This document shows positions 11,432-22,343 of a stretch of 64,000 nt of DNA, one piece after another. This stretch comes from Datura wrightii (taxonomy: Eukaryota > Streptophyta > Magnoliopsida > Solanales > Solanaceae): the NCBI GenBank assembly GCA_035772735.1, contig JASDFA010000016.1, positions 147,014,501-147,078,500 of the forward strand. Direction: 5' to 3'. The notes beneath the pieces were generated by a model. That model ran no database searches and was not told the DNA's origin. It saw only the letters and a list, made by a program, of their open reading frames with translations. Position 1 is the stretch's first letter; every line of letters begins with the position of its first letter. The position numbers and the translations under genes were made by a program.

Positions 11432-11469
11432 CTTACCCCACACTTAAATCCTTGTTCATCCTCGAACAA
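11432..11469 (-). repeat. Element B LTR-adjacent purine tract and hairpin
   Basis: On the reverse strand the hairpin TTGTTC-GAGGAT-GAACAA (11469-11452) is followed by TTTAAGTGTGGGGTAAG, which abuts the LTR start TGATC. The purine run is the expected plus-strand primer. The hairpin has six pairs plus a G-U closing pair. Confidence 0.8.
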
Positions 11470-13265
11470 CACATACACAACTCATGCAAATTACATCCCA
11501 ACCCTTGCCACTATGGTGCGACAATTTATGCTACGGTCATCCCGATTATTCAATTTTTGCAAATCATCAAGAAAACATGCATGGTCTTAACAATGCAATG
11601 ACCTTTAATACATCAAGACTTCCTAGACTTTAAGAATCGACTCTCGATATCGGCAAACTCATGTAATTCAGCTAATCAAGATATCCGACACGAAAATCAA
11701 TCTTTCATCAAGCATGTGCCCTCACAACTCAAGAGAATCTTCCCTTTTATGTTCATGCAACACACAAACATTCAAGTAGGGGCATGTAAAAATTAATTTC
11801 ACTCTCTCTCCCAAAAGAATTCACATGCTTCATGTCATGACCCATAGGCTTGCCCTTAGTGTATTACTCCACTAATATAAGGAAATGCAATGTAAGATCA
11901 CGTAGGACTTTAATGGGTTGTAATGGAAGCTATGGAACTAGTATATATTGGATTAGCCAATAGTAGTCACTAGCATCCTTAAGCGCCTTTTCAACACATT
12001 CCCATAAACTCATGAACATTGTTTCTCTCTTTTCTTTTTCCTCTCATCCCATTCATGCTTGTTTACTTTCGTATGGCCCATTTCATCAACCACACTTGAC
12101 ACAACAACAAAGGGTTTTCATGCACCTTCATTATCATTTCATTATACCATGTGCCTCTTCAACCTCTTCTTTTCTTTCTTCACTCTGCTTTTCTTTTCTT
12201 TCCACTCTTCTCACTCTTTGACACTTCGGGAAAATTTTTCTTTTCTTAAGCGCTTAAGAGTGTTGTATAGACTTTACGGCTAATGAAAAGAAAGAATTAA
12301 GCTCAGTTTATACATTTTTGGACAAAAGAAAGAAATGATCGGCTAAAGGCTCAACGGGCTGACTAGGGTATATTGTCACATAAAAAGGTAGAGTATGACA
12401 AGAAAAAAATAGAAACTCTCGGTTAAAACAAAGAAATGCCTACATCCTTTCCAACACTACACTTCCTTCATTTCGTTTTGTACACACACCAGGCAAGTTC
12501 TAGACACTTCACAATAGCATGGAATAACAATACCTCACTTCACACTTTATGCACATGCTCGATTCAAGATGCATTCACAGACTCTTTAATTAACCAATTA
12601 CATGAATTAAAAATTAAGCCTCAATCACACCGAATTGAATTCTACAGCCTAGGTAATCAACATATTTACAAAATTGCATGCTTTCAAACGAATCACTTTT
12701 ACATTTTGAATATCAGTTACAACACGCAACCAAAATTTCACAACCATTTAGTAACTACAGGTTCAGTGATGCAATCCACCAAAGAAAAAAACTGAAAACA
12801 AATTAAAAATCCTACTCCTACCGACTACATTTCCCTTAAGACGGTCGTCATCCATCCATCATAGGGAACGGTCACTAACTATGACATCAGTTCAATGGGA
12901 CTATTCTCGGTAAAAGAACCGAAAATAAACTCTGAGAAACCCAAAAATAAAAATCGAAAAATTTTTGCAAAACATCGATCATTTCGATGGAAAAATATTT
13001 ACAAAATATTTTAATATGCACAACTATTTTCGCAATTTTTTTTTAAAAAAATATCGATCATTTCGATAAAGAGAAAAAAATATTTACACAATTTACAAAA
13101 TTTGTACTAGCTGGCAACCACAATATTTCACAACACACATCAATTACCACAAAAATATGTACAGATACAACACAAATCAGTTCACAGCCACAGGGAAACA
13201 TAACAACATACATGCAAAACAGAGGAAAAACATACAGCAGATCATCCCAGCCCCAGCACCTAACT
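11470..13265 (-). other. Element B 3' noncoding region
   Basis: This 1.8 kb stretch between the two hairpin-purine modules is conserved with C (58111-59780) but has no credible reading frame. It has pyrimidine-rich patches (about 12010-12240) and two copies of an ATCGATCATTTCGAT-like word (about 12974 and 13052). It is AT-rich. Small ORFs here are not supported by conservation of frame. Confidence 0.6.
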
Positions 13266-13267
13266 AC

Positions 13268-13308
13268 TTCCCACCCCACACTTAAATCGAACACTGTCCC
13301 CAGTGTTC
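13268..13308 (-). repeat. Element B post-ORF2 hairpin and purine tract
   Basis: On the reverse strand GAACACT-GGGGAC-AGTGTTC (13308-13289) is a perfect seven-pair hairpin, followed by TTTAAGTGTGGGGTGGG. This nearly repeats the purine tract beside the LTR (TTTAAGTGTGGGGTAAG). So the element carries two hairpin-purine modules 1.8 kb apart. Confidence 0.8.
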
Positions 13309-13353
13309 ACAAAAATTAAAATCACAAAATTGTCGGGTGGTGGAACTCCCTGA

Positions 13354-14574
13354 TCAGTCGAAATATTTGACTTCTTCATCCGGTGCTGCTTCCTCATCGC
13401 CCATGTCCGAGTCACCTCCATCGTCGTCATCGGACTCCACATCGGAGTCCTCCCGACGTGTCTCCTCGTCCGTGGGGACATCATCTTCAGTGGGATCAAT
13501 GAAGGCTGGTCCCACTCGGCACAAAGCTCTGGCGTTCTCGCCAAATGGTTAATCCAGCTCCAGCTTCCATAACTCATCCTCCGTGGCTGGTCTCCCACCA
13601 ATCCTCAGCTGAAGCATTTGCATACCAAACATTCGTGCCATGTACTGATCGTCACGAGCATGTCGCTCGCCCAGTGTCACCACTGGCCCGTGTTTGGTGT
13701 CGGGGGCCTTAGTTTTTGTCACATCAAGGGCCCTCCGCTCCAACTGTGGGATGTAGTCCAAAGCCTCTTCCTCAACGTCGAGGCCCCGGAGAAAGGTGGT
13801 GATGAGTCCGCCGAACCCATATCTGTGGCCCTGGTGTAGTCGGGCCCTCTTCATGGCGGATATGATGACCGCCCCAACATTAATCTCCAGCCCTTTCATA
13901 AGGGCATACACCAGGCAGACACGGTCCCGGGTCACATCAGTCATGTGAACCCCCGGGATCAAGCACGAACACACTATTTTCAGCCATATTCTGGCCTCCC
14001 TGTTCATCTGCGGATAAGGCAGAGTCTGGTGATAACCCCTCTCCTTACGTCTGCTCCATCGGGCTGTGGATTGAGCCCCACACAAGGTGCATCTGATATC
14101 AGCGTATGGTGGGGTGATATTCAGCTGGCGGAGAACGTGGGCGTCTGTGTCCCGCGCTCCAATGATGGTATTTAATTGCTGGGGTTCCAGAGTGACAATC
14201 TGCCCTCTGATTTTTATTGTGTGGCTTCTAATGGCCGGGTTCCAATTTGCATAGAACTCCCGGACTAAATGTAGATTGCACTCCTTGGGCTCCTGAAATA
14301 TAAAGCTGAGCCCAGCTGCCTCGATCCTTTGCACAATCCGGGGGAACTCCTGTGCTAGTGGTTCTCGTGCAATATGCTCCTCAGGGAAGTACTTATTCTC
14401 CTTATATTTTGCGTACCACTTCTTCCCTTCATCGGTCACCCACCTCGTTCCGTATTGGCGGTGCTGGCCGCGCGGAACAGCTGGTGCAGCTGGGACTGCG
14501 GTGCCCAATCTCATTCATTTTCTCCCGGTGCCTGAAGTAGAAGCACCTTTGCCCTTATCCTGCCTACTCGCCAT
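13354..14574 (-). pseudogene. Element B ORF2, putative plant transposon protein
   Basis: Read from an ATG at 14574 (MASRQDKGKGAST) this is about 400 codons, ending in KYFD before a stop at 13354. A TGA lies 19 codons after the start, just before MRLGTAV, and a TAA at about 13551 interrupts LELD/PFGEN where copy C has a tyrosine. Apart from these the frame is open. Visible features are an N-terminal basic stretch, a central conserved domain (KKWYAKYKENKYFPEEHI, LVREFYANWNP, NREARIWLKIVCSCLIPG, YALMKGLEINVGAVI) and an acidic serine-aspartate-rich tail at 13354-13480. No membrane segment or catalytic motif is obvious. The family's role is unknown; position resembles the env-like slot of Athila elements. 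Copy C at 59868-61088 keeps most of the sequence, indicating past selection. Confidence 0.8.
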
Positions 14575-14579
14575 TGTAC

Positions 14580-15289
14580 CTGTCAACATCAATAAACAAG
14601 CACAATGTCAAGCTAAATGCATATTAGCTTCGGCTAAGGTCGGGTTAAACTAAGTTCACCCCACACTTAGACCTTAGCTACTTTTACGATACTATGGCAA
14701 GGATTACTTTATTTACAACCCAAACACAAACAACTATACAATTTATTTCTTAGTGCGTTCACAAAAAAAATTTCGACAGTATAACTTTTAGCGTACTACT
14801 CAGACTTCATACAGCTAATCCCAATCCTACTATCGCTAGCAATTCAACCATCGCACTTAGCAATGAAAATAACAACCAAAAACAACGACAAAAATTATAT
14901 ATATACATATGAATCCAAATAATCAAACCAATTTGAACAATTTTTACATTTTCCCCAAAAATTCGAGAATTCGTCGTCTATTACACTCAAGCGATATTTA
15001 CAACGACTTATCTCAATTCACAAACACACCGCGGCATATAATTCACCAATTTATCAAGTTACCCAATTCGATTTCAACAACCCAAGCCCTCGAATTCAAT
15101 TTTACAATCACATTCGAATCATTCACGCAATCGACAAGTTCAAATGCTAATTACAACATTCTGAACATCTATCAATCAAAGAATAATTCAATATCATGAT
15201 AAATTGCTACTTAGGACGATATATCTCACCTCACATGCTCCAATTCGACTAAAATCGCCAAAAACTTGAGAGAAACGAGGAAAACATAC
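14580..15289 (-). other. Probable intron in the ORF2 transcript of B
   Basis: On the reverse strand a donor CGTAAAG|GTATGT (exon end 15290) and an acceptor GTTGACAG|GTACA (14580) bound 710 bases of AT-rich sequence; the ORF2 ATG follows six bases into the next exon. In C the matching positions read TTCAAG|GCATGT and TTTTGACAG|GAACA, 683 bases apart. Agreement in both copies supports splicing; the C donor is GC. Confidence 0.6.
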
Positions 15290-15439
15290 CTTTACGTTGA
15301 ATAACCGAAGAAACTTGACAAATTGTTTGCTTAGTAGCGTGGCACGTTGGTCGGGAGAGGGGATTTAGGTGTTTGGTCGCGGAGAAGAGAGAAAATGAAG
15401 GAAAAAAGGGCAAAAATCGGGGTTAAAAAGAAGAAAAAC

Positions 15440-15650
15440 ACGCGGGTCGCCCGGCAACCCGGTGTGACCCGGCACTGAATATAGGGCAACGTGTCACAGA
15501 GGGTAACCCGGAGCCCTTCCTCCGTGACACGGAGCCAACGCGATGGCTCACTGGAATTTTTAAAAAAATCCATATTTAGCCTCAACGTGTCACGGAGGGT
15601 AACGCGGAGCCCTTCCTCCGTGACACGGAGCCATCGCCCCAGTGCACTGT
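15440..15650 (-). promoter_or_regulatory. Internal LTR-type stem-loops upstream of ORF2 (B)
   Basis: Two stem-loops of the LTR type lie at 15490-15537 and 15597-15640 (GTGTCACRGAGG paired with CCTCCGTGACAC), separated by a CACTGGAAT-type spacer. Next to them is a GC-rich palindrome, GGGTCGCCCGG...GTGACCC, at 15445-15475. On the reverse strand they precede a CTATAT word, a pyrimidine-rich stretch and the probable 5' exon of ORF2. C has the same arrangement. This suggests an internal promoter; that part is inference. Confidence 0.6.
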
Positions 15651-15885
15651 CTCTTCATTTTATTCATTTTTTCATACCTTGCCTTTTCCTTCCCGACCCC
15701 ATGCATATTTTTCTCCAATTGACCTGAAAATCACCTTACTAAATAAAATTGGTTAGATTAATAGATTCCCCTAACTAAAATGAAAAATACTAACTAAAAC
15801 GAAAAATTTGTACTAAATCAAGAAAAAGAAAAATAAACTAAAAACTATTTACACTTTACTAAACAAAAGAAAAAAAAATATTTTT
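15651..15885 (-). other. AT-rich spacer in element B
   Basis: The 235 bases between the internal stem-loops and the post-protease hairpins are A/T-rich and have no coding potential. I see no other structure. Confidence 0.5.
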
Positions 15886-15932
15886 CACGGGTTGCCTCCC
15901 GTGCAGCGCCTGGTTTACCGTCGCGGCTCGAC
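15886..15932 (-). repeat. Conserved stem-loop pair downstream of protease (B)
   Basis: CACGGG-TTGCCT-CCCGTG (15886-15903) and GTCG-CGGCT-CGAC (15920-15932) are adjacent hairpins 12 bases past the protease stop. The loop TTGCCT (AGGCAA in the RNA) is identical in A, C and E. Confidence 0.7.
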
Positions 15933-15943
15933 GTCCTTTATGC

Positions 15944-18323
15944 TCAATTATCCACTAGGGTGATGGATGATTTTTCATGATCATTGTCCTCCCCCCAGTA
16001 GTGCTCAACCTTATCAGGTGGTCTTCCTATCAACTCTCGGGATTCACTCATTTGATTAGCCTTCCCATGATCAATTACATTGATCACCGAGAGTTCCTCA
16101 TTTACAATCGGGAGCTTGGGTGCTTTGTACACATCGAACACTTCTACCTTGTCATGTGCTTGCATTGTAAGTTGACCCGCAGCCACGTCGATTAATGCTT
16201 TTCCGGTTGCCAAAAACGGTCGTCCCAAAATAAATGGGACTTCAGCGTCTCGTTGAAAATCCAGAACAATAAAATCGACCGAAAAAATGAGGGAGCCCAC
16301 TTGCACAAGCACATCCTCAACAATGCCATCCGGCCTAGCTAAGGATTTGTCTGCTAGCTGCAAGATTACGGTTGTAGGTCTAGGACTCCCCAGACCTAAC
16401 TTTCTGAATACCGAAGATGGCATCAGATTTATGCTCGCCCCCAAGTCACATAATCCACGAGCTCGGATACTCTGCCCAATAGTAAGCTGTATAGTAAAAC
16501 TTCCAGGATCTTTCAGCTTCGTGGGTAGTCTATTTTGAATTTGGGAAGCGCATTCCTCTGTCAAAGCTATCGTGGCATACTCAGTCAAACGACTTTTGTT
16601 GGCCACGATGTCTTTAATATATCTGGCATATTTTGGCACTCCCTGCAAGACATCAACAAGAGGTAAATTAACATGTACCTGTTTAAGCACCTCCATAAAT
16701 TTCTTGAAACACGCCTCCTCCTTGTGTTTCTTGAGTCGTTGAGGGAACGGGTGTGGAGGTCTTTCTGATTCCGCTTCTTTGGTCTTCCCCCTATCAGAAC
16801 TTTGTTCCTCCTCAACTTCTGCTGCTCCTGACTTTTGAGGCGGTCTTTACAGTTCCACCTCCTTCAACTGCAAACCACTCCTCGTGGTCACTGCATTTAC
16901 CTGCTTCAGATTAGGATCCGTGTCGCTAGGCAGTCCTCCTCTGGGCCTTGTATTTTGGGCACTAGCAAATTGCCCAAATTGATACTTAAGAGCCTTGGTC
17001 GCTAATTGATTGTTCTTCACTTCGGCTGCCAATTTAACATAGTCAGCCTGCAATTGCGCCTGATTAGTGATCATGGTCTTGAACATCTCCTCAATGGTCG
17101 GTGATGGTGGTGGAGGAGGGGCATTGTGATTTCTGAATTGGGATTGATAGTTCTGTTGCCCTCCTTGATTCCTCTGCATACCCCGACCTGAACTTTGGCC
17201 TTGTTGGTTGTTGCTACCCCACAAAAAATTTGGATGATTCCTCAGATTTGAGTTGTAGCCACTACCAAACTGCTGCTGATTTCTTTGTGCATTGCCCACA
17301 AAGTTAACCGAATCTGGGTTTGCTCCACAACACTCAGCTGAGTGCTCACTGCTTCCACACACTTCACACCACATTTGCTGGACCGCATTGACTGAAGCTG
17401 AAGGCTGGTTCAAGTTCATATTGCTGAAGTGGTTGTTTAACTGATTCTGCAAGGCAGTTATCTGTGCAGCGATAGCTGTAAATCCATCCACTTCAAGCAC
17501 TCCTGCTGCTTTCGTTACTCCACCTCGAGATGAGTCAGCATTCCATTTTGGATTGCCCTGTGAAATCCGGTTGAGCAAAGTGTACAGCTCCTCATAAGTC
17601 TTTTCCAGCGCTTGCCCTCCAGCTGTTGAGTCTAACAAAATTTTAGTATGGGGTTCCAAACCCTCAATAAATGTGTGTACCAACACCTCATTGGACTGAT
17701 GATGATGAGGACAGTCCCGCAACATGGATTTAAATCTTTCCCAGGCTTGATACAAATTTTCTCCCTCCCTCTATTTGAAACTTAGAATTTGACATCTAAG
17801 TCTGGCTGTTTTACCAGAAGGAAAAAAATCTGATCAAGAACTTCCGTGCTAGATCATCCCACGTTGATATAGAATTTGGTGGTTCAGCTTTTAACCACCT
17901 CTTGGCTTCACCAAGTAGGGAAAACGGAAATAAGGTGAGCTGAACATAATCAGGTGACACTCCAGCGGGTATATGAGTGTCACTTATCTCCAAAAAATTC
18001 TGGAGATGTTGTTGTGGGTCTTCATGAGGGAGACCGGTAAATTGCCCGCTTGTGTGCAATAGTTGCACCATGTTCTGCTTCAATTCAAACCTCCCTCCAG
18101 GCTCTGGTTTGCGGATACTAGAATGTACATTGTTGGCATGTGGGATTGCCACCTCGCGAACCGGCCTTGCTGCTGCTTCATCGGGCACTAACACTGCCCT
18201 CACAACCGGTGGATTTTGTTGCTCCATAATAGATTGTCTGAGCAACTGCAGCTTCTTTTGTAGAGCTTCTCTGCGTTTACTATGAAATTCACATTCAGGC
18301 TCTGTATAAGATTCCACCAGCTC
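15944..18323 (-). pseudogene. Element B gag-protease polyprotein (Athila-like)
   Basis: About 790 codons on the reverse strand. Gag core: NMVQLLHTSGQFTGLPHEDP and LTLFPFSLLGEAKRWL (18130-17850). A CCHC zinc knuckle, CEVCGSSEHSAECC, is at about 17370-17330, then a Q/N-rich linker. Protease at about 16500-16150: GLCDLGASINLMPSSVFRKLG, then FILGRPFLATGKALIDV. Lesions: a seven-T run at 17822-17828 shifts the frame, followed by a stop near 17770, and a TAA near 16851 replaces a glutamate codon present in C. No in-frame ATG is seen at the start; the frame opens from CTG or GTG codons near 18317-18340. Gag packages the RNA and protease matures it. No polymerase follows. Confidence 0.85.
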
Positions 18324-18458
18324 CTTGTCCTTTGCCAGTGTTCACAGAAATCAAGTCTGCAAAATACAGGCTAAGACCAAGTTGTCAACACTTAAGAAAA
18401 TAAAACAAAAATACAGTAAATTTACACTTAACACAATTTCACCAATTGCCTAGTCTCC

Positions 18459-18473
18459 CCGGAAACAGCGCCA
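18459..18473 (-). other. Element B primer-binding site
   Basis: TGGCGCTGTTTCCGG on the reverse strand lies 6 bases inside the 5' LTR. It resembles the tRNA-Asp-type site (TGGCGCC...) of Athila-like elements, with one change near its start. Confidence 0.75.
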
Positions 18474-18479
18474 AAAACT

Positions 18480-19906
18480 TGTCCGGCTGGTTCGGTATAT
18501 GGGTAAAAACCGACACGCAAGTGCACGTGGTCAAACAAGTAATAAAGTGGCTAAGTAAGCCAAGTATCGAACCAAGGAGACTCCGGATAAGTAAAATTGC
18601 TTAACTATACTATATTCTATCTTTACTTCTAATTATGCTGACAACAACGTAACCAAAAATTAAATAATTTTGTTTATATACTATATACTAAACTATTAAC
18701 AATTATCTACTGTGAATTGAAACTATGGATATGAGCATGCCAAGGTTAAGAACAAGTAATGAACTTGATTATAATCATAATTCAATTATTCTTCTCTTCA
18801 TGTTGCTAGCCAAGAACATTAGCCTGGAGATTAAAACTCTCGTATTTAATCTCACTTTAGAATCATAAACCATTCGTCTACATTTCTGTGATCAAATGCA
18901 ATTTATGACCTATCAATCCAATTCCGGTTCCTAAATTGACTAATACGGCTTTCAAGTATATTTCTATCAGGAAAGCACATCAAAACCCAATTTTCCCAAA
19001 TCAAGTTAAGAACAATACCCTATTAATTCACAACTTTCCAATTTCTTGCTCTCTCGAGTGAAATTGGACTTTTTAGATGTACATTAATGTCGGCCACACA
19101 CTAATGCAGTAGAAACAAGAATTAATAGAACAACATAGAAGAAGAAGATGAAAAACCATATAATTAACAATCAAAATTCATCACCATTGTTCATAACCTC
19201 AGCAAGGAAGAGAATTAGCCACTCATTTGTGGATTAATCATCCTAAAACAAGTGTTAATCATACAAACAATTGATTGAAAAAAGAAAGAAAGAGAGAAAA
19301 ACCCTTAGCTTTTTCATCCCTCAACTGCCTCTAACCCACATCCCTGCTCCACCGAGTCTGAATTAATTAAAAATAAGCCTAAGTGTTCTATTTATACTAT
19401 TGGGAATTTTTCCTGGAATAACAAGCAACGTGTCACGGAGGCCAACACGGAGCACTGCCTCCGTGACACGGCGTGGACGCGGACCCTCACTGGAAATCCA
19501 GGGTCCAGGAATATAGCCTCAACGTGGCACGGAGGCCAACGTGGAGGTTTATCTCCGTGCCACGGAGCTGTCGCGAGGCTTCACTGGAAATTGCCAATTA
19601 AATCACCCTCCAGGCAGTGTGCCTCCACGATGGTAGCGTGGCACGGCTCCATCGCGGAGCCCCTTTACATTGCTCATTCCAATGTCTTTTCCATGCTCGC
19701 ATCCACGTCCAACTCCGATATTGTCCCAACATGCATTTTAGCTCCTAAAAATCATATTTTACCTGCAAAACAATGCTAATCATGTTGGTTAGTATAAATT
19801 CACATTTTATTACCAATTACATGAAAATGTATACACATTGCATAACAAACAAGGCGAAAATGATACGTTTGAGTATCACTTGGGCATATAAATCTGCCCA
19901 AGATCA
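18480..19906 (-). repeat. Element B 5' LTR
   Basis: Nearly identical to 10006-11431. TATAAATAG is at 19396-19388, and the palindrome array upstream of it is at 19426-19659. Transcription of element B would start just left of the TATA box. Confidence 0.9.
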
Positions 19907-22236
19907 ATCAACTCCTCCATACATATTCTCCTCATGTAGCACTCCAATCACTTTGCATTCGTCGAGAGGTTTAGCGGATTGACACACCTTAAAGGTAACC
20001 TCTTCACCTCCAACCCGAAACTTGAGCTCACCTCAATCCATATCTACCAAAGATCTACCTGTGGCGAGCAATGGTCTCCCCAAAATGATTGGAATTTCTA
20101 CATCCACCTCACAAGCAAGAACCTAAAAATTAGATGGTAGAATGAACTTATCTACCCTCATCAATACATCCTCTAAAACACCCACATGTTTCTTAATAGA
20201 GCGATCAGCCATTAACAATCTCATTGATGTAGGTTTGGTGTTCCCAAGCCTTAATATCTTGAAGATTAGATAGGCATCAGATTTATACTTGCCTTAAGAT
20301 CACATAGGGCTTTTTCGAAAACACACAACCCAATATTGCACGGGATTATGAAGGCTCCTGGATCTTCCCATTTTGGGGCAAGGTTGCTCATCATCATAGC
20401 ACTATAATGATGTGTGTGTCTCTGGTTCCCACATCTACAAACTTCTTCTTCTTTAGTAACTCTTTGATGAACTTTGCATATCCAGGCATATGAAGTAATG
20501 CATCCACCAATGGTATATTTATGGACAATTTACTGAATATGTCGATAAACTTACTGAACTGATCATCCTTCTTTTTCTTGGCTAACCGCCATGGATAAGG
20601 AGGTGGAACTCTTGGTTCTTGTTCTTTCTCACTTGAGGCCTTCATGCCTGCCTCTTCTTCATCAGCATTTGAGGGAACTTCATCAACATCTCCTTTACCT
20701 TCATCCTCAACGTTATCACAACCATTTGGTGCTTTTGCCTCCACCTCAAATTCTTTTTCATCATTTGTCTTAGGAGCAACAACTTTCTTGGGCTTAACAC
20801 TTCAATCTCCAAGTATCATACCGCTCCTCGTTACAATGGCCATGCATTGACTATCTTTCTTTGGGTTTGGTATTGTACCACTCGAATGTGTTGCCTTTTT
20901 TCAAGGGTTAATTTGAGAAGATAAGTGGTTCGTTTGAGCTTCCAAATGCTTGATGGAAGCAGAGTGTGAAATCATGGTTCGGGCAATGTTAGACACCTCT
21001 CCTTTAAATTCCTTGACCCCGCTGTTGGTTGATTCCACTTTCTTAAGAACCCTTGCAAATATCTCTTTAATTTTTGAGCTCCCTGCTCGCTCACACCTGG
21101 TCGAGTGTGGGCGTTCTCAGATTTAGGAGGGGAAACATATGGATTCTAACTTCGATGATATCGGTCCCCCTTATAATTTTGCTCTCTATTACTCCATCAC
21201 TCATTTCTCTCAGGCCATCCCCGTGTGTCGTGGTTTCTCAAACCTTGATTCTTTACTCATGGGTACCAATGGCCTTGATTATACCCTTGATACTCGGGTC
21301 GAGAACCCTACATCCAATTGTCCATGTATTGACACTCCTCCTCATATCTTGGTAGCGACAATTCTCCTTCAAAATGTGTTGGTCCTTGAATTCCTATAGC
21401 ATTCACAACTTTAGGCCCGGTCCCCGTCACATGTTTAATCATTCATTCTAGCTAAGTCATCATTTTAGCAAGATTTTCATCTCGCTCTTCATCTCTTTTT
21501 CGCATCTCAGTTGCTAATGCACTAGTTACAACATCATGTTATGATACATTAGTCTCCCTAGTATTCTATGCCCGATTCATCTTTGTCATTCTACCCAAGA
21601 GTGCCTTAGCTAACCCATACGTATTATCCATAATTGAGCCTATAGCTAAATTATTGGAAACAGATTTATTGATGGAGTCTAGGGCTCGGTAAAAGCTTTT
21701 ATGGAGCACTCCATCAGGGAGACCATGGTTAGGGAAAAGGGACACTTTTTCTTGAACCTTAGCCATGCTTCATGTAAAGTCTCCCTTGGCTCTTGCCTGA
21801 AATTTGTAATGTCATCCCTCAGCTGCAACATTTTTGAAGGAGGAAAAAAATGATCTACAAAAGCTTAAGTTAGTTCTATCCACGTGGTGATACAACCCGG
21901 AGGGAGCTCCTCCAACCACATAGTCGCCTCTCCCATTAGGAAGAATGGAAAGAGCCTTAACCTGATAGACTCTTGACTTATATTTTTTATGTTAAAGGGT
22001 TGGAAAATCTCCAAGAAATTTCTCAAGTGGCAGTTTGCATCCGCACTCAATTTACCCCCGAAGAGCCCTTTCATCTGCAACAAGTGTAACATTATACTTG
22101 CAATATGAAACACTACATTCCCTACCGTAGCAGGTGGGCGGATAGCTCCTGCAACTTCAGGCATAACCGAGTTATCCTCTTCATGCTCCATGCAACCTTA
22201 AACCAAACTATCTCCTGCTTGTGAATGTTGGCTCAT
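19907..22236 (-). pseudogene. Element A gag-protease (Athila-like)
   Basis: On the reverse strand an ATG at 22236 (MSQHSQAGDS) is soon followed by a stop. The Gag core continues at 22191-21865: LHLLQMKGLFGG and LRLFPFFLMGEATMWLEELP. A segment at about 20620-20440 (PPPYPWRLAKKKKDDQF, LSINIPLVDALLHMPGYAKF) is the typical lead-in to an Athila-type protease. The protease remnant at about 20320-20030 keeps ASINLMP and related text, but aspartate-leucine-glycine is altered to DLK and there are stops. Many frameshifts separate these blocks. B is inserted just past the 3' end of protease. Confidence 0.75.
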
Positions 22237-22327
22237 AATAACCAACAACAAGATCAATGTCAACAACTACGATACAAGACTAACTCAAATTAACAAACAA
22301 CACAAGGATATGAAGTGCTAGTCCCTA

Positions 22328-22339
22328 GAAACGGCGCCA
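22328..22339 (-). other. Element A primer-binding site
   Basis: TGGCGCCGTTTC on the reverse strand, four bases inside the LTR end ...TTATCA. This is the tRNA-Asp-type site of Athila-like elements. Confidence 0.8.
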
Positions 22340-22343
22340 TTTT

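Larger units (their letters stand above)
10006..19906 (-). mobile_element. Element B: near-complete gag-protease-ORF2 LTR element
   Basis: The element is 9901 bp, bounded by LTRs of 1426 and 1427 bp and by a perfect target duplication ATCAA (10001-10005 and 19907-19911). On the reverse strand the order is LTR, primer site, gag-protease, stem-loop pair, internal palindromes, 5' exon, intron, ORF2, hairpin plus purine tract, 3' region, hairpin plus purine tract, LTR. No reverse transcriptase, RNase H or integrase can be found in the 7.05 kb interior. By eye the LTRs differ at about 30 sites (about 2%), many of them C/T or G/A, so insertion is fairly recent. It lies within A between protease and ORF2. 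Confidence 0.9.

Noticed and set aside
12436..12795. 119-codon forward ORF in the B 3' region
   Set aside because: The matching region of C (about 59050-59400) does not keep the frame.
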